This document shows positions 37,091 to 44,907 of a DNA stretch of 64,000 nt, piece by piece. The notes beneath the pieces are model-generated. The model was not told the origin of the DNA and ran no database searches. It worked only from the letters and a program-made list of their open reading frames with translations. The stretch is from CAWEQW01 sp963811365 (GTDB lineage: Bacteria > Actinomycetota > Actinomycetes > Propionibacteriales > Nocardioidaceae), in contig CAWEQW010000008.1 of NCBI GenBank assembly GCA_963811365.1, positions 1,054,001 through 1,118,000 on the forward strand. The letters run 5' to 3'. How positions within the stretch are numbered: position 1 is the stretch's first letter; the number at the start of each line of letters is the position of its first letter. A program made the translations under genes and the position numbers.

Positions 37091-37951
37091 TCAGGCCAGG
37101 CCGCGCACCACCCGCGCGGGCGGCCGGGTGCCCCGGATGCTCGCGACCATGTCGAGGGTCTCCCGGGTCTCGGCGACCTCGTGGACCCGGTAGACCCGGG
37201 CGCCCTGCCACGCGCACACGGCGGTGGCCGCGAGGGTCCCCACGAGCCGCTCCCCCAGGGGCCGGTCGAGCGTCTCGCCGACGAAGTCCTTGTTGGACAG
37301 CGACACCAGCACAGGCCATCCGGTGGCGACCAGCTCGTCGAGACGGCGGGTGACCTCGAGGGAGTGCCAGGTGTTCTTCTCGAAGTCGTGCGCCGGGTCG
37401 ATCAGCACGCTGTCGGGGCGGACGCCGAGGGACACCGCGCGCTCGGCGAGCGCGACCGTGTCGTGGACCGCCGCGGCGACCACGTCGTCGTAGGAGACCC
37501 GGTGCGGGGCCGTGCGCGGCACGGCACCGTTGGCGTGGGTGCACACCAGTGCCACGTCGTACTCTGCCGCCACCTCGGCGAGGTGTGGGTCGTGACCGCC
37601 CCAGGCGTCGTTGAGCAGGTCGGCGCCGGCGGCGCACGCCTCGCGCGCCACCTCGGCGCGCCAGGTGTCCACGCTGACGACGAGGTCGGCGAACTCGGCA
37701 CGCACAGCGGCGACGAAGCCGGCCGTCCGGCGGATCTCCTCCGCGACGTCGACCTCCTCGCCCGGGCCGGCCTTGACCCCGCCGACGTCCACGATGTCGG
37801 CCCCGTCGGCCACCACCTGGCGGACCCGGTCGAGCGCCCGCTGCTCGTCGTAGGTCGCCCCGCCGTCGTAGAAGGAGTCGCGCGTGCGGTTCACGATCGC
37901 CATCACGAGCAGCGCGTCGTCGTCGAAGCTCCGGTGACCCAGGGTGAGCAC
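37091..37951 (-). CDS. folP2: Dihydropteroate synthase paralogue, FolP2 type
   Basis: TIM-barrel pteroate synthase fold, 286 aa. MAIVNRTRDSFYDGG corresponds to the pterin/diphosphate loop, and DIVDVGGVKAGPGEEVDVAE replaces the canonical D-[IV]-G-[AG]-E-S-T-R-P loop of FolP1 with VKAGPG. SVDTWRAEVAREACAAGADL, VLIDPAHDFEKNTWHSLEV and VYRVHEVAETRETLDMVASI follow. The variant loop is the hallmark of mycobacterial FolP2, reported not to have normal dihydropteroate synthase activity. GTG start, probably leaderless (TACTGT 7 nt upstream). No other folate gene is in the window. Confidence 0.88.
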   Translation of the reverse strand: MLTLGHRSFDDDALLVMAIVNRTRDSFYDGGATYDEQRALDRVRQVVADGADIVDVGGVKAGPGEEVDVAEEIRRTAGFVAAVRAEFADLVVSVDTWRAEVAREACAAGADLLNDAWGGHDPHLAEVAAEYDVALVCTHANGAVPRTAPHRVSYDDVVAAAVHDTVALAERAVSLGVRPDSVLIDPAHDFEKNTWHSLEVTRRLDELVATGWPVLVSLSNKDFVGETLDRPLGERLVGTLAATAVCAWQGARVYRVHEVAETRETLDMVASIRGTRPPARVVRGLA

Positions 37952-37958
37952 GTCGGCG

Positions 37959-37964
37959 ACAGTA
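37959..37964 (-). promoter_or_regulatory. -10 element for leaderless folP2-type gene
   Basis: TACTGT, 7 nt before the GTG; the same hexamer and spacing as at the preceding gene. Confidence 0.45.
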
Positions 37965-38047
37965 CCCGGCCGCACCGCCCGCCCGGGTCGGCCGACCGGG
38001 GCGGTCGGTGCTCCGGAATACGGCTTCCGGTCCGCGGGTTGAGGTCG

Positions 38048-38067
38048 TATAGTTGAAATCGCAACTA
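38048..38067 (+). promoter_or_regulatory. MarR-type palindromic operator over the -10 of the monooxygenase operon
   Basis: TAGTTGAAATCGCAACTA (38050-38067) has perfect 6-bp arms around 6 nt, the shape of MarR-family sites. The overlapping TATAGT (38048-38053) is a good -10, so a bound repressor would block initiation. AAAGGAG follows 5 nt before the ATG at 38079. No marR gene is in the window. Confidence 0.6.
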
Positions 38068-38078
38068 AAGGAGCCAGC

Positions 38079-39203
38079 ATGCAGTTCGGGATCTTCACCG
38101 TCGGCGACGTGACCACGGACCCCACCACCGGGCGCACCCCGACCGAGCACGAGCGCATCAAGGCGACCGTCGCGATCGCCCGCAAGGCCGAGGAGGTCGG
38201 CCTCGACGTCGTCGCCACCGGTGAGCACCACAACCCGCCGTTCGTCCCGTCCGCGCCCACCACGACGCTGGCCTACATCGCCGCGCAGACCGAGCGGATC
38301 GTCCTGTCCACCGCCACGACCCTGATCACCACGACGGACCCGGTGCGGATCGCGGAGGACTACGCGACCCTCCAGCACCTCTCCGACGGTCGCACGGACC
38401 TGATGATGGGCCGCGGCAACACCGGCCCGGTCTACCCGTGGTTCGGCAAGGACATCCGCGACGGGATCGAGCTGGCGATCGAGAACTACCACCTGCTGCA
38501 CCGGCTGTGGCGCGAGGACGTCGTGGACTGGGAGGGCAGGTTCCGCACCCCGCTGCAGGGCTTCACCTCGACGCCCCGGCCGCTCGACGGGGTCCCGCCG
38601 TTCGTGTGGCACGGCTCCATCCGCTCCCCCGAGATCGCCGAGCAGGCGGCGTACTACGGCGACGGGTTCTTCGCCAACCACATCTTCTGGCCCGCCACGC
38701 ACACCCAGCGCATGGTGCGGCTCTACCGGCAGCGCTTCGAGCACTACGGCCACGGCTCGGCCGACCAGGCGATCGTCGGTCTCGGGGGCCAGGTGTTCAT
38801 GCGGCCGAACAGCCAGGATGCGGTACGGGAGTTCCGGCCGTACTTCGACAACGCGCCGGTCTACGGCCACGGGCCCTCGCTCGAGGAGTTCACGGCGCAG
38901 ACCCCGCTGACGGTCGGCAGCCCCCAGCAGGTGATCGAGCGCACCCTCGGCTTCCGCGACTACGCGGGGGACTACCAGCGCCAGCTGTTCCTGATGGACC
39001 ACGCCGGGCTGCCCCTGAAGACCGTGCTGGAGCAGCTCGACATCCTGGGCGAGGAGGTCGTGCCGGTACTGCGGCGCGAGTTCGACGCGCTGCGGCCCGC
39101 GCACGTCCCGCACCCGCCGACACACGCCTCGCTCGTGGCGGCCGCCCGCACCACCGAGACCGTCGACGAGCCCGAGGCGACCGGTGCGGCGGTGACCTCG
39201 TGA
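38079..39203 (+). CDS. Luciferase-like FMN-dependent monooxygenase (CE1758 family)
   Basis: 374-aa TIM-barrel flavin monooxygenase starting MQFGIFTVGDVTTDPTTGRT. Features are EEVGLDVVATGEHHNPPFVP, RIVLSTATTLITTTDPVRIA and HLSDGRTDLMMGRGNTGPVY, all typical of the bacterial luciferase-like group. It has a strong ribosome-binding site, and its stop overlaps the next gene (GTGA), which supplies reduced flavin. The substrate is unknown; the MarR-type operator suggests induction by a phenolic or oxidative signal. Confidence 0.85.
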   Translation: MQFGIFTVGDVTTDPTTGRTPTEHERIKATVAIARKAEEVGLDVVATGEHHNPPFVPSAPTTTLAYIAAQTERIVLSTATTLITTTDPVRIAEDYATLQHLSDGRTDLMMGRGNTGPVYPWFGKDIRDGIELAIENYHLLHRLWREDVVDWEGRFRTPLQGFTSTPRPLDGVPPFVWHGSIRSPEIAEQAAYYGDGFFANHIFWPATHTQRMVRLYRQRFEHYGHGSADQAIVGLGGQVFMRPNSQDAVREFRPYFDNAPVYGHGPSLEEFTAQTPLTVGSPQQVIERTLGFRDYAGDYQRQLFLMDHAGLPLKTVLEQLDILGEEVVPVLRREFDALRPAHVPHPPTHASLVAAARTTETVDEPEATGAAVTS

Positions 39204-39814
39204 GCACCCCCGAGCCGCGTCGTCGGATCGTCGTGGTCACCGCCGGGCTGAGCCAGCCGTCCTCCACCAGGCTGCTGGCGGACCGGCTGGCCGAGGCGAC
39301 CGACCGGGCCCTGCGGCTGCACGACGAGCAGGCCGAGATCGAGGTGGTGGAGCTGCGCGAGCTGGCGCACCCGTTGACCGACCACCTGCTGACCGGCTTC
39401 CCCAGCGGCGAGCTCGCCGCCGTGCTCGACCGGGTCGCCGGCGCGGACGGGGTCGTCGCGGTGTCGCCGATCTTCAGCGCGTCGTACACGGGGCTGTTCA
39501 AGACCTTCTTCGACGTGCTCGAGGAGGGTGCGTTGGCCGGGACGCCGGTGCTGGTCGCCGCGACGGCCGGCACCCCGCGGCACTCCCTGGCGCTCGAACA
39601 CGCCCTGCGGCCGCTGTTCGTCTACCTCAAGGCGGTGGTGGTGCCGACCTCGGTGTTCGCGGCGACCGAGGACTTCGGCTCGGCGTCGTTGGCCGAGCGG
39701 ATCGACGTGGCGGCCCGCGAGCTCGGCAGCCTCGTGGCCGGACGCCGTCACTCCGGTGCGGTGGACCCCTTCGAGCACCCGACGCCGTTCCAGCAGCTGC
39801 TCGGCGGGCCCTGA
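39200..39814 (+). CDS. NAD(P)H-dependent FMN reductase (CE1759 family)
   Basis: 204-aa flavodoxin-like reductase. IVVVTAGLSQPSSTRLLADR forms the phosphate-binding loop and VAVSPIFSASYTGLFKTFFD matches the NADPH-dependent FMN reductase signature. Coupled by a GTGA overlap to the luciferase-like monooxygenase, so the two form a two-component flavin monooxygenase system. Confidence 0.85.
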   Translation: MSTPEPRRRIVVVTAGLSQPSSTRLLADRLAEATDRALRLHDEQAEIEVVELRELAHPLTDHLLTGFPSGELAAVLDRVAGADGVVAVSPIFSASYTGLFKTFFDVLEEGALAGTPVLVAATAGTPRHSLALEHALRPLFVYLKAVVVPTSVFAATEDFGSASLAERIDVAARELGSLVAGRRHSGAVDPFEHPTPFQQLLGGP

Positions 39815-39856
39815 CCGTCACCCGGGCGACTTGGGCGCTGCTGGTTGACTGACCTG

Positions 39857-40909
39857 ATGGGGAACGACGAGCGCTCGGGCTACGTCACACCGGGCCAGGA
39901 CTACGACCGGGACACCGCCTACCTCACGACCCGGATCACCGCCGACGGCTCCGACGGCTACCCCGTCGAGCCGGGCCGCTACCGTCTCGTGGTGGCCCGT
40001 GCCTGCCCGTGGGCCAACCGGGCGATCATCGTGCGGCGGCTGCTCGGCCTCGAGCCGGTGCTCGGCATGGGGGTCTGCGGGCCGACGCACGACGAGCGGA
40101 GCTGGACGTTCGACCTCGACCCGGGCGGCGTCGACCCGGTGCTCGGCATCCCCCGGCTGCAGGACGCCTACCTCGCCCGGGACCCGTCGTACAGCCGCGG
40201 GGTCACGGTGCCGGCGATGGTGGAGGTCCGCACCGGCGCGGTGGTGACGAACGACTTTCCGCAGATCACCCTCGACCTGTCGACGCAGTGGCGGGCCCAC
40301 CACCGGGCCGGCGCCCCCGACCTCTACCCGGAGGCCCGCCGCGACGAGATCGACGCGGTGGCCGACCGGGTGTACCGGCACGTCAACAACGGGGTCTACC
40401 GGGCCGGCTTCGCCGGGTCGCAGCGCTCGTACGAACGGGCGTACGCCGCGCTGTTCGACACCCTCGACTGGCTCGAGGACCGGCTGTCGACGCAGCGCTA
40501 CCTCGTCGGCGACACCCTCACCGAGGCCGACGTGCGGCTGTTCACCACCCTGGCCCGCTTCGACGCGGTCTACCACGGGCACTTCAAGTGCAACCGGGCC
40601 AAGCTGGCGGAGATGCCGGTGCTGTGGGCCTACGCCCGCGACCTGTTCCAGACGCCCGGTTTCGGCGACACCGTCGACTTCGCGCACATCAAGCGGCACT
40701 ACCACGTCGTGCACCGCGACCTGAACCCCAGCGGGATCGTCCCGGCCGGACCGGACCTGTCCGGGTGGCTCTCCGCGCACGGTCGCGAGCAGCTCGGCGG
40801 GCGGCCGTTCGGCGACGGGAGGCCGCCGGGACCGCCTCGGCCCGGTGAGGCCGTGGAGCCGGCGCACACCCCGTTGGGCCGGGCGGACCAGGACCGCCTC
40901 GCGGGCTGA
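39857..40909 (+). CDS. Glutathionyl-hydroquinone-reductase-like GST (Xi class)
   Basis: 350 aa. The thioredoxin-like domain holds the active-site RYRLVVARACPWANRAIIVR (CPWA motif, Cys near residue 50). The helical domain shows YRHVNNGVYRAGFAGSQRSY, LVGDTLTEADVRLFTTLARF and the family-specific DFAHIKRHYHVVHRDLNPSG. Glutathione is generally absent from actinobacteria, so the thiol partner is more likely mycothiol. The start is taken at ATG (39857); a TTG 12 bp upstream is possible. Convergent with dedA, with only 3 bp between the stops. Confidence 0.85.
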   Translation: MGNDERSGYVTPGQDYDRDTAYLTTRITADGSDGYPVEPGRYRLVVARACPWANRAIIVRRLLGLEPVLGMGVCGPTHDERSWTFDLDPGGVDPVLGIPRLQDAYLARDPSYSRGVTVPAMVEVRTGAVVTNDFPQITLDLSTQWRAHHRAGAPDLYPEARRDEIDAVADRVYRHVNNGVYRAGFAGSQRSYERAYAALFDTLDWLEDRLSTQRYLVGDTLTEADVRLFTTLARFDAVYHGHFKCNRAKLAEMPVLWAYARDLFQTPGFGDTVDFAHIKRHYHVVHRDLNPSGIVPAGPDLSGWLSAHGREQLGGRPFGDGRPPGPPRPGEAVEPAHTPLGRADQDRLAG

Positions 40910-40912
40910 GCC

Positions 40913-41608
40913 CTACCCGGTGCTGCGCCGGTCCGGCTCGTCGGCCGGCTCCTCGGCGTCACCATCGTCCGGCTCGTCCTCGGGGTCGTCGCGTAGGTCG
41001 GCCTCGCGCCGAGCGCGCCGCCGGCGACGGAGCCACACCACGACGCCGGCGGCCACGATCAGGCCGATGACGATCGCGCCGCCCCGGCCCAGCCACTGCT
41101 CCACCCGCTGGTAGGAGCTTCCGGCGAAGTAGCCGATCAGCACCATCCCGACGCCCCAGACGAGGCCTCCGGCAGCGTTGTAGGCGAGGAACCGCCGATA
41201 GTGCATCCGGGTCAGCCCGGCGAGGCCGGGGACGACGGCACGCAGGAAGGCCGTGAAGCGTCCGATGAAGACCGCCGAGGCGCCGCGCCCCTCCAGGAAC
41301 GCGCGGGCGCCCTGCACCCGCGCCTCGTGCCGGCGCATCGGCCGGGTCGAGAGGATCCGCGGCCCGAAGTGCCGTCCGACCTCGTAGCCGACCGAGTCGC
41401 CGACGATCGCGGCGACCACGACCACCACCGCGAGGGTGACCAGGTCGAGCCGGCCGGTCGAGGCCATGAAGCCGCCCAGGAGCACCGCGGTCTCCCCCGG
41501 CAGCACGAAGCCCAGGAACAGCGCGGACTCCCCGAAGACGAGCGCGATGATCGCGCCCATCACCAGCGGTGCGGGGATGTCGGTGAGCGCGGAGAGGAGC
41601 TGGCTCAC
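40913..41608 (-). CDS. DedA family membrane protein
   Basis: 231 aa multi-span protein. ALFLGFVLPGETAVLLGGFM, VGDSVGYEVGRHFGPRI, VFIGRFTAFLRAVVPGLAGL and AYNAAGGLVWGVGMVLIGYF are the conserved DedA/SNARE-associated motifs, including the proton-linked Glu and the FxGRF(x)R arginine. Members act in membrane-potential maintenance and lipid-carrier transport. The C terminus is a charged Arg/Asp/Glu tail. The GTG start overlaps the stop of an 18-codon upstream ORF (GTGA). Confidence 0.88.
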   Translation of the reverse strand: MSQLLSALTDIPAPLVMGAIIALVFGESALFLGFVLPGETAVLLGGFMASTGRLDLVTLAVVVVVAAIVGDSVGYEVGRHFGPRILSTRPMRRHEARVQGARAFLEGRGASAVFIGRFTAFLRAVVPGLAGLTRMHYRRFLAYNAAGGLVWGVGMVLIGYFAGSSYQRVEQWLGRGGAIVIGLIVAAGVVVWLRRRRRARREADLRDDPEDEPDDGDAEEPADEPDRRSTG

Positions 41609-41661
41609 CTGCGGCGCCCCTGCTGCGCGGGGCGGGGGCCGACGAGCCGGGCGGCAGGCAT
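41605..41661 (-). CDS. Possible leader peptide upstream of dedA (18 aa)
   Basis: ATG followed by 17 codons (MPAARLVGPRPAQQGRRR) and a TGA that overlaps the dedA GTG. TAGCCT lies 6 nt before the ATG, so translation could begin on a leaderless mRNA and reach dedA by coupling; dedA itself has no strong ribosome-binding site. Existence is inferred from geometry only. Confidence 0.4.
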   Translation of the reverse strand: MPAARLVGPRPAQQGRRR

Positions 41662-41667
41662 ACCCCG

Positions 41668-41673
41668 AGGCTA
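41668..41673 (-). promoter_or_regulatory. -10 element upstream of the dedA leader ORF
   Basis: TAGCCT on the minus strand, 6 nt before the leader-peptide ATG. Confidence 0.4.
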
Positions 41674-41764
41674 GCCCGGTGAGGTGAAGGAACTGTGAGC
41701 CTTCGACCGCCGGACCGCGGAGGCGCCGCACATGGACCGGCCCTCGCCGGGGTAACCCTCGGCC

Positions 41765-41980
41765 ATGAGCGACAACAGCGAGCTGCGCCACGACACCACC
41801 GCGTCAGACGTCGTCCAGGCGGTCGTCGACCGCGTCCTGTCCTGGCAGGAGGGCGCACCCGTCGAGACGGTCCGCGACGAGCTCCGCTCGGGCCTCGACG
41901 AGGCCGGTGTGTCGATGCCGGAGGACTGGGTCGAGCAGACCGCCGAGCGGATCAGCAGGGCCGACCCGGCCCAGGCCTGA
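41765..41980 (+). CDS. Small hypothetical protein (71 aa)
   Basis: Acidic, mostly helical protein, MSDNSELRHDTTASDVVQAV to ERISRADPAQA, with no motif I recognise. The codon pattern agrees with neighbouring genes and the ATG is the natural start. It is followed after 74 bp by a hydrolase gene on the same strand. Confidence 0.6.
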   Translation: MSDNSELRHDTTASDVVQAVVDRVLSWQEGAPVETVRDELRSGLDEAGVSMPEDWVEQTAERISRADPAQA

Positions 41981-42054
41981 GCCGCCTGCGCCTACAGTGG
42001 CGCGGGAGAGGCCGTCGGTACGGCACCGACGGCCGCTGGGCGAGGAGGCTGCCT

Positions 42055-42840
42055 GTGGCCGCTGGCGATCAGGTCGTGACCCTGGGGCACCGTGAGGACG
42101 GCCCCTCCGGAGCCCCCGCAGTGGTGCTCGCCCCCTCGCTGGGGACCACGCTGGAGCTGTGGGACGACCTCACCGAGCGCCTCTCCCGGCGCTACCGGGT
42201 GGTCCGCTTCGACCACCGTGGACACGGCGGCTCGCCCACGCCCCCGGGCCCGTGGACGGTCTCCCACCTCGCCGCCGACGTCGTGGCGCTGGCGGACCGG
42301 CTCGGCCTCGACCGGTTCGCGTTCCTCGGCCTCTCGCTCGGCGGGGCGGTCGGCCAGACCCTGGCGCTCGAGCATCCCGGACGCCTCGGCCCGCTCGTCC
42401 TCGCCTGCACGGGGCCGTCGTTCGGCGACCCCGAGACCTGGCACGACCGGGCGGCCCGGGTCCGCGCCGAGGGCATGGAGTTCCTCGCCGAGCCGACCCG
42501 GGACCGCTGGTTCACCCCGGCGACCATCGCGGCGCGTCCGGACGAGGTGGCGCGCGTGATCGCGATGCTGACCGCGACGGACCCGGACGGGTACGCGGCG
42601 TGCTGCGAGGCCTTGGCGTCGTACGACGTGAGCCGGATGGTCGGCGCGATCACCGCGCCGACCCGCGTCGTCGCCGGGTCGGAGGACGCGGTGAGCCCGC
42701 CCGCCGTCGCCGAGGCGCTCGCGTCGGCGATCCCCGACGCGGACCTGGTGGTCATCGAGGGCGCTGCGCACATCGCGAACGTCGCGCGGCCGGAGGAGTT
42801 CGACGCCGCGGTGCTCGAGCACCTCGACCGGTGGTGGTAG
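42055..42840 (+). CDS. Alpha/beta hydrolase, 3-oxoadipate enol-lactonase-like
   Basis: 261 aa. RVVRFDHRGHGGSPTPPGPW (oxyanion/HRGHG region), nucleophile elbow FLGLSLGGAVGQTLALEHPG (Ser near residue 99), the acid in VVAGSEDAVSPPAVAEAL, and His in VIEGAAHIANVARPEEF complete a Ser-Asp-His triad. PcaD-like by overall pattern, but no other beta-ketoadipate gene is near, so the substrate is open. The GTG has GAGGAGG 6 nt upstream. Confidence 0.82.
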   Translation: MAAGDQVVTLGHREDGPSGAPAVVLAPSLGTTLELWDDLTERLSRRYRVVRFDHRGHGGSPTPPGPWTVSHLAADVVALADRLGLDRFAFLGLSLGGAVGQTLALEHPGRLGPLVLACTGPSFGDPETWHDRAARVRAEGMEFLAEPTRDRWFTPATIAARPDEVARVIAMLTATDPDGYAACCEALASYDVSRMVGAITAPTRVVAGSEDAVSPPAVAEALASAIPDADLVVIEGAAHIANVARPEEFDAAVLEHLDRWW

Positions 42841-42858
42841 CCGGTCCGGGGCCCGGGA

Positions 42859-42946
42859 GGTTCACCATGGGATGTCGACGGACCGGTGCCTCCCACGAGG
42901 TGTACGTCGTGGGAAGGGGAGGCTCACCTGCATCCCATGGTGAACC
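42859..42946. repeat. Palindromic intergenic repeat, type I copy (88 bp)
   Basis: Begins GGTTCACCATGGGATG and ends CTGCATCCCATGGTGAACC; the core TCCCACGAGGTGTACGTCG continuing TGGGAAGG is identical to that of the copy at 26366. It fills the gap between the convergent hydrolase and VWA genes. Confidence 0.75.
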
Positions 42947-42958
42947 TCCCCACGTGCC

Positions 42959-44905
42959 TCACCTACGGCCGCGGCGCGCGCGCAGGTAGTCGGCCACGAC
43001 GTACTCACCGAGACGTGCGACGTCGGGGGTGAACACCCGGCCGCCCGCGCGGCGGGCCACCGAGTCCACGAACCGCGCGAGCCCGGGGTCGTCGCCCAGC
43101 ATGAAGAAGTTGATCGCCGCGCCGTACCTGATCAGCTCGTCGACCTGGCCGACCGTGGCCCGCACCGTCTCGCGGGTGGGCGGCCAGCTGAAGTACGGGG
43201 TGCCGTCGTCGAGCAGGTGCGCCGTGGGCTCGCCGTCGGTGACCACCAGCACGACCGGCTCGGCATCGGGGTGCCGGCGCAGGTGCCGGGCGGCGATCAT
43301 CAGCGCGTGCTGCAGGTTGGTGCCCTGGATCCACTCCGGCTCCGCCTCCGCGAGGGCCACCGGCGAGAGCCGGTGCGCCACCCGGTTGAAGCCGACCACC
43401 TCCAGGGCGTCCTGGCGGAACCGGGTCGCGATCAGGTGCGAGAGCGCCAGCGCGGTCTGCTTCATCGGGCCCCACCGGCCCTCCTGGACCATCGAGTACG
43501 ACAGGTCGACGCACAGCGCCACCGCCGCCGTCGTACGGCGCTCGGTCTCGACCACCGCGAAGTCGTCGACCAGCAGCCGGCCCGGGACCGTGCCGCCGCG
43601 GCGCAGCGCGTTGGAGACGGTCCGGACCGCGTCGATGGGCAGCTCGTCGCCGAACACCCACCCGCGGCTCAGCCCGGTGGGCTCGTCGGCGGAGCCGGTG
43701 CGGTGATCCTGGTGGTCGCCGCTGCCCTGCGCCTCCAGCTCGGCGAAGACCCGGCGCAGCGCGGTCTCGCCCAGCCGGCGTACCGCACGCGGCGTGAGCC
43801 GCAGCCCGTCGTCGCCGCGGGACACGAACCCCTGGCGCTCGAGCTCGCGCTCCAGCTCACGCAGCGCCCGGAGGTCGGCCGCCGCTCCGGCCCCGAGGCT
43901 CCGTTCGAGCGCGTCGACGTCGACGTCGTCGAGCGTCGCGCCGGGATGACCCTGCTCGAGCTGCGCCTCGAGCGCCTCGAGGTCGGCCAGCTCGGCCACC
44001 GCCTCCACGGCGTCGCTGTACCCGAGCGGCTCGCCGCCCTGGCGCATCTGCACCGGCCCCCGGCCGAGGCCGGGCCGCAGCGCGCGCAGGTTGTCCGACA
44101 GCTGCGCCATCTGCGAGGCGAGGTCAGGGTCGGACATCGCGTCGCTCATCAGCTGGGCGAGCTGCTCGCGCTGCTCCGGCGACAAGGACGCCATCATCCG
44201 GTCGGCCGCCGCCTGCCTGCGGGCCAGCGCGTCGATCAGCTCGTCGACGTTCTCGGGGCGCTCCGGGAACAGGTCGCCGTGCTTGTCCATGAAGTCGCGG
44301 AACCGGTCGGTGGTGTCCTCCCCGCGGGCGTGCGCGGCGAGCAGCGCGTTGAGGTCGGCGAGCATGTCCTTGACCGCCTGCATCGCGGCGGGGTCCTGCG
44401 ACTGCAGCGCCTGCTTCATCCCGGCGAACTGGGCGTCGAGCACCTCGTTGCGCAGCATCTGCTTGATCGAGTCGTACGTCGCCCGGGCCTCGTCGGAGTG
44501 CCAGTCGTAGGGGTCGAGCGCCCGCACCGCGCCCGCGGTGTCGTCGGGAAGCGTGGCGAGCTCCATCTCGTTCCAGCGCGCGGCGTCGGTGTCCTCGCCG
44601 GCCAGGGTGTCCCGCTCCTGCGCGAGAGCCTGGTCCAGCGCCGCGGCCACCTGGTCGAGGGTGCCCCCCAGGTCGCCGCGACGGCGTGCCGCGTTGCGCA
44701 TCCGGCGCACTCGCGCGGCGAGGTCGTCGAGGCCCCGGTTGCCGTCGAGCCCCCGGCGCATCAGGTCACGCAGCGCCTCCCGCAGCGAGCCGCCCGCCAG
44801 GACGTCGCGGCCCACCTCGTCGAGCGCCGCACGGACGTCGTACGGCGGGGCCAGCGGGTCGGGGCCGCCGCTCCAGGGCGCGTAGCGGAACCGGTGGTCG
44901 GCCAC
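42959..44905 (-). CDS. VWA-domain protein (CoxE/BatA-like), partner of the AAA ATPase
   Basis: 648 aa. The C-terminal 210 residues are a von Willebrand A domain with MIDAS residues in ALCVDLSYSMVQEGRWGPMK, the Thr loop GTNLQHALMIAARHLRR, and VVLVVTDGEPTAHLL. The N-terminal two-thirds are long, charged helices (RDLMRRGLDGNRGLDDLAAR, LSPEQREQLAQLMSDAMSDP) with no known enzyme motif. It starts 2 bp after the stop of an AAA ATPase; MoxR/ChlI-like ATPases and VWA proteins typically form chaperone or metal-insertase pairs. The client is unknown. Confidence 0.85.
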   Translation of the reverse strand: MADHRFRYAPWSGGPDPLAPPYDVRAALDEVGRDVLAGGSLREALRDLMRRGLDGNRGLDDLAARVRRMRNAARRRGDLGGTLDQVAAALDQALAQERDTLAGEDTDAARWNEMELATLPDDTAGAVRALDPYDWHSDEARATYDSIKQMLRNEVLDAQFAGMKQALQSQDPAAMQAVKDMLADLNALLAAHARGEDTTDRFRDFMDKHGDLFPERPENVDELIDALARRQAAADRMMASLSPEQREQLAQLMSDAMSDPDLASQMAQLSDNLRALRPGLGRGPVQMRQGGEPLGYSDAVEAVAELADLEALEAQLEQGHPGATLDDVDVDALERSLGAGAAADLRALRELERELERQGFVSRGDDGLRLTPRAVRRLGETALRRVFAELEAQGSGDHQDHRTGSADEPTGLSRGWVFGDELPIDAVRTVSNALRRGGTVPGRLLVDDFAVVETERRTTAAVALCVDLSYSMVQEGRWGPMKQTALALSHLIATRFRQDALEVVGFNRVAHRLSPVALAEAEPEWIQGTNLQHALMIAARHLRRHPDAEPVVLVVTDGEPTAHLLDDGTPYFSWPPTRETVRATVGQVDELIRYGAAINFFMLGDDPGLARFVDSVARRAGGRVFTPDVARLGEYVVADYLRARRGRR

Positions 44906-44907
44906 CG

